Notes: generated by a model from the letters alone, not told the origin. Shown: positions 1-7,678, numbered from the stretch's first letter. The stretch is 37,955 nucleotides of DNA from Candidatus Wallbacteria bacterium (GCA_016213845.1 JACQZN010000086.1:1-37955), one strand, 5' to 3'. Program-made: numbers and translations.

Positions 1-23
1 CCAGGGGGCCTTCGGCCCCTTGG
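1..23. other. GC-rich hairpin at the window edge
   Basis: Positions 1-10 and 14-23 pair as a 10-bp stem (one G-T pair) around a TTC loop. No T-run follows. It may be the terminator stem of a gene lying left of the window, or a repeat. No gene is visible in 1-238; the only other structure there is the inverted repeat at 116-169. Confidence 0.4.
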
Positions 24-115
24 CGGAGGTTCGGAGGCGGAGCCTCTGAGTGGAATGCCTTGAGTGAGCATTGGTGCTGGCTCTCAACGATCTGTCAATG
101 ACTGAGGGACTGGCT

Positions 116-169
116 CCGGAAGCCCGCTTGAAACCTGGCAGTCGTCCGGTCGGCCGGCCGGGCTTCCGG
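116..169. promoter_or_regulatory. 11-bp perfect inverted repeat in the leader of the PHP metallohydrolase gene
   Basis: CCGGAAGCCCG at 116-126 is matched exactly by CGGGCTTCCGG at 159-169. The 32-base spacer includes the self-complementary GGCCGGCC. It ends about 70 bases before the chosen start at 239. As RNA it would form a stable stem-loop. It could be a leader structure, a weak terminator of an upstream gene, or a repeat; the sequence does not decide between these. Confidence 0.4.
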
Positions 170-238
170 CGCCTTCCATCTGTACCCGCTTTCCGACGAC
201 TTTGCAGTTGTCCTGCCCTCCCTGGCCCGTCCCTTGCC

Positions 239-2398
239 ATGACCCTGCGCATGACGCGACTCGCCCTCCCCACTCTCCTCGCTCTGCTCCTCGCCACCGT
301 CTGCCAAATGGAATCCGTGGCGTCTACCCGTACCGGGTTTTCAAAAAACCCGGTACGGGTAGACGCCACGGGTCTTTCTGGCGACGACCAAGGCGCTCCC
401 GGCGTCGGGACGCTTTCGAGTGCGAACATGATGCCGTTCGACTTCAAGCAGCCTGGGCAGTTCGACGTCCAGGTGCCGTGGAGGCTGGGTCCCGAGGCCA
501 CACATTGCCCGCTGGTGGTGCACGCCTTCTTCGGATACACCTGGATGCTCCAGGAGCAGATCGACCTGCGGGTCGAGGGGCTCACTGTCGAGGTCAACGG
601 CAAGCCGGTCACGGCCGACGCGCTGGGCGTACCGTTCGCCTTTCCGGAATCGGAGCGCACGGTCCGCAAGGCCGGCTCCGGCCGCCAGTGGTGGTACCGC
701 ATGTTCCGGCTGCCGCTGGCGCTCTTCCCGGTCGACCGGAGAAGCACCGTCCGCGTCCGCATCCACCGTCGCGGCCGCGCCGTCCGAGCCCTGGTCCCGG
801 TGCCGAAGGCGTACAACACGCCTCCCGACATGCGCATCGGCGCCGAGGATTCTCCCTACGCGGGCGAAGAGCGTGGCTGGCATCTCTTCGAGGTCTACCG
901 CTCCTCCAAGCCGCTGCCCGGATTCGACGGCTTCTACTCCGGCGACACGCACGTCCACACGGAGTACACCCACTCCTCCTTCGAGTTCGGAGGCCCCATC
1001 GAGGTCTACGCCGCCGCCGCCAAGACCATCGGGCTCGACTGGGCCACGTTCACCGACCACGGCCACTCCTTCGACTCCCGGGAGAACCTGGACCTCTACA
1101 ACCGCGGCAGCACCTTCCCGCCGTTCGAGCCCCGCCACGCCTCCGGGCTCGACGCCAAGTGGAACGAGTTCGTCGCCCGCACCCAGGCCGCAAGCCGCCT
1201 TCCGGGCCGCCCCTTCGTCGGAATCGTGGGCACCGAGGTCGACGTGCGCGCGCCGTCGAACCAGGGCCACGAGTACTTCTGCCACGCGCTCGTCTACGGC
1301 CACGCCCGCCCCATCCCCGCCGAGGGTCCCAACGGGATCGACGTCAAGCTCGGCCCGGTCACCGTGCGCCACGGAGAGCACGGCACCAGCGGCAAGGCCG
1401 ACGTCTTCGGCGCCGACACGCTCACGCTGGCCGAGCTCCTCGAGGGGCTTCGAGCCGGCCGCTTCGGCAACCTGTACGGCGCGGACCGCACTGTCGTGCA
1501 GCTGGCGCACCCGATCAACAAGTACGGCCAGTTCAAGGCGAACCCCGTGCACATCGGGCATTGGTGGCGCTGGGGGTTCGACGACGAGCCCAACGAGTTG
1601 CCCGCCCTCTACGAGCGCGCCTCCGGCCGCCTGCCCGTCACCGGCTTCCAGGTGTTCAACTCGAACACCATCCCCTACTCCGAGGAGCTCGACCCGGCCA
1701 TCCCGTACTGGGACTCGATTCTCTGCGAGGGCTTGCGGATGCAGCCGCCGCGCAGGAACACCATCGCAGGCGGCACCGACGCCCACGGAGACCTGGGCTC
1801 CGTCAGCATGCGATCGAGCGAGCCCGGGCTGGGCTACCTGAAGCTCTTCCGCAAGCCCGACGGCGACGGGTTCGGCACCGTGCGCACGGTGGCGGCGTGC
1901 GAAGGAGGCCTCTCGGAGGCGCGCGTGCTCGAGGCGCTCCGCGACGGACGGACGTTCGTCACCAACGGGCCGGCCCTGATGATCGGCGTCGACAAGGACT
2001 CGAATCAGCGATGGACTCCAGGGGTCGACGTGCTCCCTTCCGTCCGCGAGGGCGACGAGCTCACGGTGAACGGCGAGGGCTGGCTCGACATCGAGTGGCG
2101 CTCCTCCGAGGAGTTCGGAGCTGTGGAGGAAGTGCGGCTCATCTCGGGGCGCTCCACCGGCGCCCGCGTGATCTGGAGCGAGCGGCCCGCGGCAGGCCCG
2201 GCCGGCTTCGCGGGACGCGCGCGAGTTCGGCTCGAAGCCGGTTCGCTGCCCGCCTGGAGCTACCTGCGCGCCGAGTGCGTCACGCGCCGCGGCCAGGACG
2301 TCCTTCGCGGCGAGCGCCTCCTGCGCCGCGTCGAACGCCGCGCCTACACCAACCCCATCTGGGTCCTGAAAACCGGGGACACACGACCTATTTTTTAA
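239..2398 (+). CDS. Secreted PHP-domain metallohydrolase (CehA/McbA-like)
   Basis: This is a predicted exported metal-dependent hydrolase of 719 residues; the substrate is unknown. Residues 5-23 (or 1-19 from the second ATG at 251) form a hydrophobic signal peptide. The PHP fold shows DTHVH (His238, His240), TDHGH (Asp273, His274), LAHP (His424) and GGTDAHG (Asp514, His516), which are metal-ligand positions in this superfamily. A beta-rich region precedes the catalytic domain. The frame stays open upstream to a TTG at 71, but the signal peptide favours 239 or 251. Two palindromic repeats lie in this gene: one (315-371) encodes residues 26-45 just after the signal peptide, and another (2368-2424) supplies the last codons and the TAA stop. 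The native ends may therefore have been altered. The family call is good; the function is open. Confidence 0.85.
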   Translation: MTLRMTRLALPTLLALLLATVCQMESVASTRTGFSKNPVRVDATGLSGDDQGAPGVGTLSSANMMPFDFKQPGQFDVQVPWRLGPEATHCPLVVHAFFGYTWMLQEQIDLRVEGLTVEVNGKPVTADALGVPFAFPESERTVRKAGSGRQWWYRMFRLPLALFPVDRRSTVRVRIHRRGRAVRALVPVPKAYNTPPDMRIGAEDSPYAGEERGWHLFEVYRSSKPLPGFDGFYSGDTHVHTEYTHSSFEFGGPIEVYAAAAKTIGLDWATFTDHGHSFDSRENLDLYNRGSTFPPFEPRHASGLDAKWNEFVARTQAASRLPGRPFVGIVGTEVDVRAPSNQGHEYFCHALVYGHARPIPAEGPNGIDVKLGPVTVRHGEHGTSGKADVFGADTLTLAELLEGLRAGRFGNLYGADRTVVQLAHPINKYGQFKANPVHIGHWWRWGFDDEPNELPALYERASGRLPVTGFQVFNSNTIPYSEELDPAIPYWDSILCEGLRMQPPRRNTIAGGTDAHGDLGSVSMRSSEPGLGYLKLFRKPDGDGFGTVRTVAACEGGLSEARVLEALRDGRTFVTNGPALMIGVDKDSNQRWTPGVDVLPSVREGDELTVNGEGWLDIEWRSSEEFGAVEEVRLISGRSTGARVIWSERPAAGPAGFAGRARVRLEAGSLPAWSYLRAECVTRRGQDVLRGERLLRRVERRAYTNPIWVLKTGDTRPIF
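315..371. repeat. Perfect 27-bp palindrome (family B) inside a coding sequence
   Basis: Arms 315-341 and 345-371 are perfectly complementary around a 3-base loop (CAA). The 57 bases equal 19 codons and keep the frame open. The outer motif CGTGGCGTCTACC at 316-328 recurs with one mismatch at the very end of the window (37943-37955). The compact, perfect, frame-preserving structure looks like a mobile palindromic element (REP/MITE-like) rather than protein-driven sequence. Confidence 0.75.
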
Positions 2399-2424
2399 AA
2401 ATAGGTCGTGTGTCCCCGATTTTC
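2368..2424. repeat. 28-bp-arm palindrome (family A), copy 1; overlaps the stop codon
   Basis: Arms 2368-2395 and 2397-2424 pair with one mismatch (2373/2419). The outer part GGGGACACACGAC is shared with the copy at 32463-32522, while the inner part differs (CTATTTTT here, TCATTTCC there). It contains the TAA stop of the PHP hydrolase gene at 2396-2398. A conserved outer arm with a variable inner arm fits non-autonomous palindromes mobilised by REP-associated (IS200-like, RAYT) transposases; no such transposase is in the window. It could also act as a transcription terminator in both directions. Confidence 0.8.
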
Positions 2425-2439
2425 TCCCCCATTCATTCC

Positions 2440-2468
2440 GTGACCCGCCCAGGCCGATCGCCTAGACT
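2440..2468 (+). promoter_or_regulatory. Sigma-70-like promoter of the pilin-like-segment gene
   Basis: GTGACC (2440-2445) and TAGACT (2463-2468) are separated by 17 bases. The same -10 hexamer TAGACT occurs upstream of the TPR-like gene and of trpB. The start codon lies 54 bases downstream, leaving room for a normal leader with a GGAG ribosome site. Confidence 0.55.
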
Positions 2469-2521
2469 GGACCGGCCTCGCCCCAACAGCGCGCGGCCCA
2501 ACCTCGGAAAGGACGGAGTCG

Positions 2522-4141
2522 ATGCGACTGGCGTGTCGGGCAGCACTCAAGGTTTTCATGGCGGTGGCGCTGGCCACCGGCGCGCTCCATGCCGGGACGG
2601 CCGAAGACCTGGCAGACGTCGCGCGGTTCTTCCCGGCGGGCACGGAAGGCTTCCTCTACTTCAAGTCGCCCGGCGCCGTGAAGGGCCTTTTCCGCGGCTC
2701 CCTGTTCGTCAGCGCCGAGCGGGTCGAAAAACACCTGGAGGACGCCTACGGCAAGTTCGGCGCAGCTACCGGCTTCCACCCGTTCAAGGACAGCGACTGG
2801 CTCGTCATGAACGTCACCTGGCCCGAACCCGGCAAGGCGCAAAATCCGCTGCTCTTCATCCACGGCAACTTCAATCCGCCAAAGCTGCTGCCGGTTCTCG
2901 AGAAGGACCCGCTCATGACCAGCGGCGGCCTGACCAAGGAAATGGTCGAGGGACGGCCGCTCTACTCCGCCGCCAACGGCGGGGCCGCGGGCTTCGCGAC
3001 CGACACCCTGCTCGTGCTGGGTGACACCGCGCCCGTGAAGGCAGCGCTCCAGACGAAGAAGGACGCAAAGCCGTCCTTCGACATGACGAATGCGCTCCGC
3101 GGGTTCGACACCTCTGCCCGCGTCGGAGTCTCCGTCGACCTCACCGGTCTGGCCGGCAGAATTCCGGCCCAGGCAGGCAACCCGGCGGCCTCCGCCATCC
3201 TGTCGAAGATGGTCCGGCTGGTCGTCAACCTGACCGAAGCAAAGCTGGGGATCGGAATCGAGTTCCACGACGACCAGGAGGCGAAGGCATCCGCAGACAT
3301 GCTCGGCGGCATCAAGGAGTTCGCCAAGAGCTACTTCGCCATGCAGGTCGCCCGGTTCCAGACCTCGGACCCCTCGTCGGTCCTCGGCCTGGTCACCCCG
3401 GAGGCCGTCTATTCCAGGGTCGTCTCCGAGGCGATGACGGAGTTCCTGACCGCCCTGAGCGTGACGCCCGCCGGGCGCGTCATGACCGTCGAGGCCCCGC
3501 GCGAACGGTTGCCGTTCCTCGACGGCGGCGACGGCCCGCTGGCGCTGGCCGTGGCGGGCGCCGCGGTGGCCATCCCGAACTTCGTGAAGGGGCGCGATGT
3601 CGCGGCCCGCACGGCCTGCCACCAGAACCAGCGCATCCTCCAGGCGGCCGTCGAGCACTTCCGCTCCAAGAACAAGTCCAAGCAGAAGGCGGCGCTCGAG
3701 GAGATCGTCGAGAAACTGGTCGCCGACGGCACGCTCAGCCTGAAGCCCGAGGACCCGGGCGAGGGCAAGGATAGCTTCAAGAACTACAAGCTCGCAGACG
3801 ACGGCAAGGTATCCTGCGCCAAGCACGGCTCCGAGACCGACTCCCAGGAGGCTCCCTCAGGCTTGCCGGGCGTTCCTGCAGGCCTCCTCAACGTCCCCGG
3901 ACTGAACGCGGCACCCGCCATTCCGGCGGCCCCAGAAGCACCCGAAGCAGCCCCCGAGAGCAAGACCGACCCGGCCGACGCGAAGAAGACCGACGACTCC
4001 CCGGACGCCAAGAAGGCCGACGATCCGCCCGCCACCAAGGCCGGCGAAGAGGACGAGGACGACGAGGACGACACCGGCAGCGCCGCCCCCAAACCCGCGG
4101 CCGGCAAGGCCAAGTCGAAGTCCAAGTCGAAGAAGCCCTGA
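2522..4141 (+). CDS. Secreted protein of unknown function with an internal type IV pilin-like segment
   Basis: The product is a 539-residue exported protein. A signal peptide covers residues 1-24 (ending ALHAG). Residues 25-330 resemble periplasmic proteins of unknown function and I cannot assign a family. Residues 338-436 resemble the start and body of type IV pilins and pseudopilins: a hydrophobic stretch ending in AVAIPNFVKGRD, then an alpha-helical segment with ACHQNQRILQAAVEHF, then a C-terminal SCAKHG like the SCxxHG close of short pilins. This segment lies internally with no prepilin peptidase site. Residues 440-539 are a low-complexity Pro/Ala/Asp/Lys tail with an acidic run and a final Lys/Ser-rich stretch. 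GGAG lies just before the ATG. A chimera between a carrier domain and a pilin body is my inference. Confidence 0.75.
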   Translation: MRLACRAALKVFMAVALATGALHAGTAEDLADVARFFPAGTEGFLYFKSPGAVKGLFRGSLFVSAERVEKHLEDAYGKFGAATGFHPFKDSDWLVMNVTWPEPGKAQNPLLFIHGNFNPPKLLPVLEKDPLMTSGGLTKEMVEGRPLYSAANGGAAGFATDTLLVLGDTAPVKAALQTKKDAKPSFDMTNALRGFDTSARVGVSVDLTGLAGRIPAQAGNPAASAILSKMVRLVVNLTEAKLGIGIEFHDDQEAKASADMLGGIKEFAKSYFAMQVARFQTSDPSSVLGLVTPEAVYSRVVSEAMTEFLTALSVTPAGRVMTVEAPRERLPFLDGGDGPLALAVAGAAVAIPNFVKGRDVAARTACHQNQRILQAAVEHFRSKNKSKQKAALEEIVEKLVADGTLSLKPEDPGEGKDSFKNYKLADDGKVSCAKHGSETDSQEAPSGLPGVPAGLLNVPGLNAAPAIPAAPEAPEAAPESKTDPADAKKTDDSPDAKKADDPPATKAGEEDEDDEDDTGSAAPKPAAGKAKSKSKSKKP

Positions 4142-4147
4142 GAGGCT

Positions 4148-5356
4148 GTGATTCTATCCAAAGTCCCCCAAGAGCCGCTCGGGCCGAGCGCGTCGAGGCC
4201 CCTCATCGAAGCGGCTCTGGCCCATCGACAGGCTCAGGGCGGACGGCTCCGGGAAGTTCCTTCAGGGAATCTGAGGTTCGGGACCAGTCGTAAGGCGGTG
4301 CCAGGCCTCCTGCTCGGGCTCCTGGCCCTGCTTGTCTGGCCGCACCCTGGGTTCCCGCATGGCCTGGGAGTCAGTTACTCCACCGTGTCGCTCGAGGCCT
4401 CCCCGCCCACGGCGCAGATCCGGATGCAAGCGCATGACGTGCTCCTGCTGCTCGGCGCCGATCCCCAGGCCGACCCGAAGTCCGAAATCCACCTGCGGGC
4501 ACGCGAGATAGCGCTCTACTGCAGCAATCGCTATGCGCTCGACGTCGACGGCCGGGAGCATCCGCCCGCCGCCATCACCGCCACCTTCCAGGACGAGGGG
4601 CTCGGTTGGGCCCTCGTCGAGGCTACTTACCCGCCGCTGCCGCCCGGCTCCGTGTTCGGTGTCCGCTCGACCGTGATGCTGGAGCTCGATGCCGCCCACG
4701 TCCACATGGTGCGCGTCAAACGGGCCGCCGGCGTCGACGACGAGCTGGTCCTCAAGCAGGCCGCGCGCGGCGAGCTTCCGCTGGGCCGAGGAGACTCTGC
4801 GCTGTGGCCCCAGCTGGCGCGCTACCTCGCCCTGGGCGTCGAGCACATCTTCCTCGGCTACGATCACATCCTCTTCCTGATCGCGCTGCTCCTGCTGGCG
4901 GCCGGCTTCCTCGACCTGGTGAAGATCGTCTCCAGCTTCACTGCGGCTCACACGCTCACACTGCTGCTGGCCACCCTCGACGTCGTGCGCCTGCCCGGCA
5001 ATCTGGTCGAGTGCGTCATCGCTCTTTCGATCATCTATGTGGCCATGGAGAACTTCTTCGTCACCGATGCGCGCGGCCGCTGGAAGCTCACTTTCCTGTT
5101 CGGGCTGGTCCACGGCTTCGGCTTCTCGTCGGCCTTGCAGGAGACCGGACTGCCGGCGCGCGGCCTGGTCGCCTGCCTGCTCTGCTTCAACGGTGGCGTG
5201 GAGCTGGGACAGCTGGCAATCGTCGGCATGCTCTTCCCGCTGATCCGGCTCTCCGCCCGGTGGCGGCACCACCACCGGGTCGTCCGGCAAGGCGGCTCCG
5301 CCGCCATCCTGCTCTTCGGATTGTACTGGTTCTTCGAAAGGGCCTTTGGAGGCTGA
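4148..5356 (+). CDS. HupE/UreJ family membrane protein
   Basis: This is a polytopic inner-membrane protein of the HupE/UreJ group, some members of which import nickel or cobalt for hydrogenase or urease; the substrate here is not shown. An exported soluble region (residues about 70-205) precedes about six membrane segments (210-398). Typical His/acid motifs are present: GVEHIFLGYDHILF (220-233), SSFTAAHTLTLLL (252-264), FGLVHGFGFSSAL (308-320) and FNGGVELGQ (337-345). The GTG at 4148 follows the previous stop by six bases and gives a basic N-region (TSRKA) before the hydrophobic helix at 51-64. The only later start before that helix, GTG at 4298, would remove the positive charges. However, an interspersed repeat lies at 4225-4238, so the first 50 residues are doubtful. 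The stop overlaps the next ATG (TGATG). Confidence 0.85.
   Translation: MILSKVPQEPLGPSASRPLIEAALAHRQAQGGRLREVPSGNLRFGTSRKAVPGLLLGLLALLVWPHPGFPHGLGVSYSTVSLEASPPTAQIRMQAHDVLLLLGADPQADPKSEIHLRAREIALYCSNRYALDVDGREHPPAAITATFQDEGLGWALVEATYPPLPPGSVFGVRSTVMLELDAAHVHMVRVKRAAGVDDELVLKQAARGELPLGRGDSALWPQLARYLALGVEHIFLGYDHILFLIALLLLAAGFLDLVKIVSSFTAAHTLTLLLATLDVVRLPGNLVECVIALSIIYVAMENFFVTDARGRWKLTFLFGLVHGFGFSSALQETGLPARGLVACLLCFNGGVELGQLAIVGMLFPLIRLSARWRHHHRVVRQGGSAAILLFGLYWFFERAFGG
4225..4238 (-). repeat. CCTGAGCCTGTCGA interspersed repeat, copy 1 (minus orientation)
   Basis: The plus strand reads TCGACAGGCTCAGG, the reverse complement of the core at 8995-9008 and 34194-34207. It lies in the doubtful 5' part of the HupE/UreJ gene. 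Confidence 0.6.
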
Positions 5357-6132
5357 TGGAGTCGATGGAGCTTTCGACACTCTTCACCGTGACCCTGCTG
5401 GCCGCCAGCCTCACGCTGCCGCGGGTGGCCGAGGCGCACTCGGGTCATGCCCGCTCGAGCGAGGTCGAGATCGCCCACGAGGTGACTCTCTCCCCGGGCC
5501 GGGTCGAAGTCCGCCAGACCCAGGCCTACACAGGAAAGATGGCGCTGGCGCTCTTCGCCGAGGTCGACGCCGATGGCGACGGCAAGCTGAGCGAGGCAGA
5601 GCGCGCTGCCGGGGCCAAGGACGGCGCCCGGCAGTACACAGAGGCCGTGGAGCTGCTTGTCGACTGGCTCCCTGCCGAGAGCCTGGGCGTCACGGCTACC
5701 TTCCTGAAGCTGCCCCAGGCCCGCCCGGCCGACGGGGGCCCGCCGGCCGAAGCCGTGACGCTGGTCCACGCCTCCTATCGCTTCGCCGCGGGCGACGGCA
5801 TGCGGCCACTGTCGCTCGGGCTGGGCCAGCTCAACGCCAATCGCATCACAGGCGGGATCGACGCGTCACGCCGGCTCCGGATTGCCCGGGCCAACTGCGG
5901 CACGGTCGCGCCTCAATCCGTACGCGGGATGGTGGCCACGGCCGGCTCGCCCGACAGCTTCCAGATCCTCTTCACCACGGACGACGCGCCGGGCGGCGCA
6001 CGCAGCGGGGGGGGCGTGCCGCCGGCCGCGGCTGCAGCCGCCGCGGTCGTCCTCTTCCTCGCTGGGGTCGGCATAGGCCGCAACCAGGCTTCGCCCGCGC
6101 GAACCTCCGGAGGTCCTTCGAATGAAAGCTAA
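5356..6132 (+). CDS. EF-hand-containing exported membrane-anchored protein
   Basis: This 258-residue protein has a signal peptide (residues 1-27, ending AEAHS), one clear EF-hand loop (Asp71, Asp73, Asp75, Gly76, Leu78, Glu82; DADGDGKLSEAE) and a C-terminal membrane segment (about 222-241) after a Gly/Ala-rich linker. The bulk of the protein should face the periplasm. The ATG overlaps the stop of the HupE/UreJ-type gene by one base, so the two are translationally coupled and probably work together. Calcium or another divalent ion may modulate the pair; this is inference. The 3' end overlaps the next gene by 11 bases. I do not recognise a named family. Confidence 0.75.
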   Translation: MESMELSTLFTVTLLAASLTLPRVAEAHSGHARSSEVEIAHEVTLSPGRVEVRQTQAYTGKMALALFAEVDADGDGKLSEAERAAGAKDGARQYTEAVELLVDWLPAESLGVTATFLKLPQARPADGGPPAEAVTLVHASYRFAAGDGMRPLSLGLGQLNANRITGGIDASRRLRIARANCGTVAPQSVRGMVATAGSPDSFQILFTTDDAPGGARSGGGVPPAAAAAAAVVLFLAGVGIGRNQASPARTSGGPSNES

Positions 6133-7333
6133 GCGTCCCGGGAGCCTCAAGCCCTCCACCCGCGAGACGGCGCGTGTCGTCTGGCTCCCCGGCGACGGCG
6201 TCGGGCCGGAGGTCGTGCGGGAGGCCCGCCGAGTGGTCGAGCGCGCTGCCGAGCTTGCCGGGCTCGAGCTCGAATCGCGCGAGTATCCGTGCGGAGGCCG
6301 GTACTGGCTCCAGACCGGCAAGGAGTGGCCGGACGAGGCCTTCCCCGCCTGTCGCGACTGGGCCGACGCCGTGCTTCTGGGGGCGGTCGGCTGGCCCGGC
6401 GCCACCTTGCCAAACGGCGATCTGGCGGGCGGCGGCGTGCTGTTCGGACTGAGGTTCGGCCTCGACCTGTACGCCAACGTGAGACCGGCGAAGCTTTTCC
6501 CGGGAATTCCCCATCGCGTTTGCGGGGCCTTCCGGGTCGTCTGGCCGCCCGAATCGGTCGACATGGTGCTGATCCGGGAGAACACCGAAGGATGCTACGC
6601 GCCCGTGCACGGGCAGCTGACGCGCGGCGGGACGAGCGAGGTCGCGGTCGATTCGCGGATCATCACACGCAAGGGGGCAGAACGCGTCATCCGGCACGCC
6701 TTCGAGCTGGCGCGCGAACGCCAGGGCGCTCCAGGCGACGGCAAGCGCCGCGTCACTTGCATCGATAAGGCCAACGTCATGGCCGGCTGCCGGCTGTTCC
6801 GCGGCGTCTTCGACGAGGTCGCCCTCGCCTACCCGGACATCGCCACCGAGCACATCTACGTCGACGCCTTCATGCAGGCGCTGGTCCGCCAGCCCGAGCA
6901 CTTCGACGTCGGAGTCACCACCAACATGATGGGCGACATCGCCACCGACCTGGCAGCCGTCCTTCAGGGCGGAATGGGCGTGGCGCCTTCGGGAGAAATC
7001 GGGGATAGGCATGCGATGTTCGAAGGCGTGCATGGAAGCGCTCCCGACATCGCGGGCAAGGGCATTGCCAACCCGCTGGCGGCGATCCTCTCGGGGGCGA
7101 TGATGCTCGACTGGATCGGGTGCCGCAAAGGCTCGGCGGCCTGGCGGGGAGCAGGGGCCGCCATCGAAACGGCAGTCCGGGCGATGGTCGCGGCCGGCGA
7201 GGGCCTGTCGCCCGACATCGGCGGCACCGAAGGCACCTCCGCCGTAGGCGACGCGGTCCTCAGACGCCTCGCAGGGGAGGCGCGTCGAGCGAGTAGCTCT
7301 TCAGCGCGTCGTCCACGTCGGCGTAGAGCTTGA
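6122..7333 (+). CDS. Isocitrate/isopropylmalate dehydrogenase family protein
   Basis: This is an NAD(P)-dependent beta-decarboxylating dehydrogenase of 403 residues. Family motifs are clear: LPGDGVGPEVV near the N-terminus, VLIRENTEG, CIDKANV with the catalytic Lys, MMGDIATDLAA with metal-binding Asp, and FEGVHGSAPDIAGKGIANP. The last motif is IPMDH- or tartrate-dehydrogenase-like, while SGEIGD is closer to isocitrate dehydrogenases, and YVDAFMQALV differs from the IPMDH YVDNAAMQLV. The substrate is therefore uncertain, and no leu genes are nearby. GGAGGT lies 8 bases before the ATG. The last 20 or so residues are a basic Arg/Ser-rich tail that overlaps the convergent STAS gene by 74 bases; the enzyme proper probably ends near GDAVLRRL. 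Confidence 0.85.
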   Translation: MKAKRPGSLKPSTRETARVVWLPGDGVGPEVVREARRVVERAAELAGLELESREYPCGGRYWLQTGKEWPDEAFPACRDWADAVLLGAVGWPGATLPNGDLAGGGVLFGLRFGLDLYANVRPAKLFPGIPHRVCGAFRVVWPPESVDMVLIRENTEGCYAPVHGQLTRGGTSEVAVDSRIITRKGAERVIRHAFELARERQGAPGDGKRRVTCIDKANVMAGCRLFRGVFDEVALAYPDIATEHIYVDAFMQALVRQPEHFDVGVTTNMMGDIATDLAAVLQGGMGVAPSGEIGDRHAMFEGVHGSAPDIAGKGIANPLAAILSGAMMLDWIGCRKGSAAWRGAGAAIETAVRAMVAAGEGLSPDIGGTEGTSAVGDAVLRRLAGEARRASSSSARRPRRRRA

Positions 7334-7634
7334 AGAACTTGATCAGCTTGGTGATCTGCAGCGTGTCCTTGAGAGCTCCCGGCACGTGCAGCAACCGGAT
7401 GTCCCCGCCCTTCTGCCTGAAGGAGGAGACGAAGCTGGCCAGCAACCCGAGCCCGGCCGAGTCCATGTAGCCGCACTCTTGCAGATCGAGCACCGTGTTC
7501 ATCTCGTTGGTCGCCTGGTACCGCTCGAACAGCTCCTTGAGCTGGCGATAGTTGGCGTACGTGAGATTGGCCGCCAACCTGACCAGACGGACCCCGTCGT
7601 GCTTCTCTTCGGTTATGAACGGCCGCTCGCTCAT
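7260..7634 (-). CDS. STAS-domain anti-sigma factor antagonist-like protein
   Basis: This is a 124-residue single STAS domain of the SpoIIAA/RsbV type. These proteins bind anti-sigma or partner-switch kinases and are switched by phosphorylation of a conserved serine. The signature VLDLQECGYMDSAGLGLL is present, with Ser in DSAGLG as the expected phosphosite. No anti-sigma kinase or phosphatase lies in the window, so the partner is elsewhere. The start is set by the ATG at 7634, only 9 bases beyond a near-consensus -10 box. The 3' end overlaps the dehydrogenase gene on the other strand. Confidence 0.88.
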   Translation of the reverse strand: MSERPFITEEKHDGVRLVRLAANLTYANYRQLKELFERYQATNEMNTVLDLQECGYMDSAGLGLLASFVSSFRQKGGDIRLLHVPGALKDTLQITKLIKFFKLYADVDDALKSYSLDAPPLRGV

Positions 7635-7643
7635 CCGCCAGCA

Positions 7644-7672
7644 ATCATAGAAGCCGCCCGCCCCCCCGTCAA
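7644..7672 (-). promoter_or_regulatory. Near-consensus promoter of the STAS gene
   Basis: On the minus strand, TTGACG (7672-7667) and TATGAT (7649-7644) are exactly 17 bases apart. This is the best promoter in the window. The -10 box ends 9 bases before the ATG, which predicts a leaderless or almost leaderless mRNA. Confidence 0.75.
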
Positions 7673-7678
7673 GGCGCC

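Noticed and set aside
71..238. N-terminal extension of the PHP hydrolase to TTG at 71
   Set aside because: It would place 56 residues of Arg/Pro-rich sequence before a typical signal peptide and cross a strong inverted repeat.
202..3024. A 940-codon open frame across the first two genes
   Set aside because: Arg/Pro-rich low-complexity product with no motifs, in a shifted frame of two real genes. Such long shadows are expected in GC-rich DNA.
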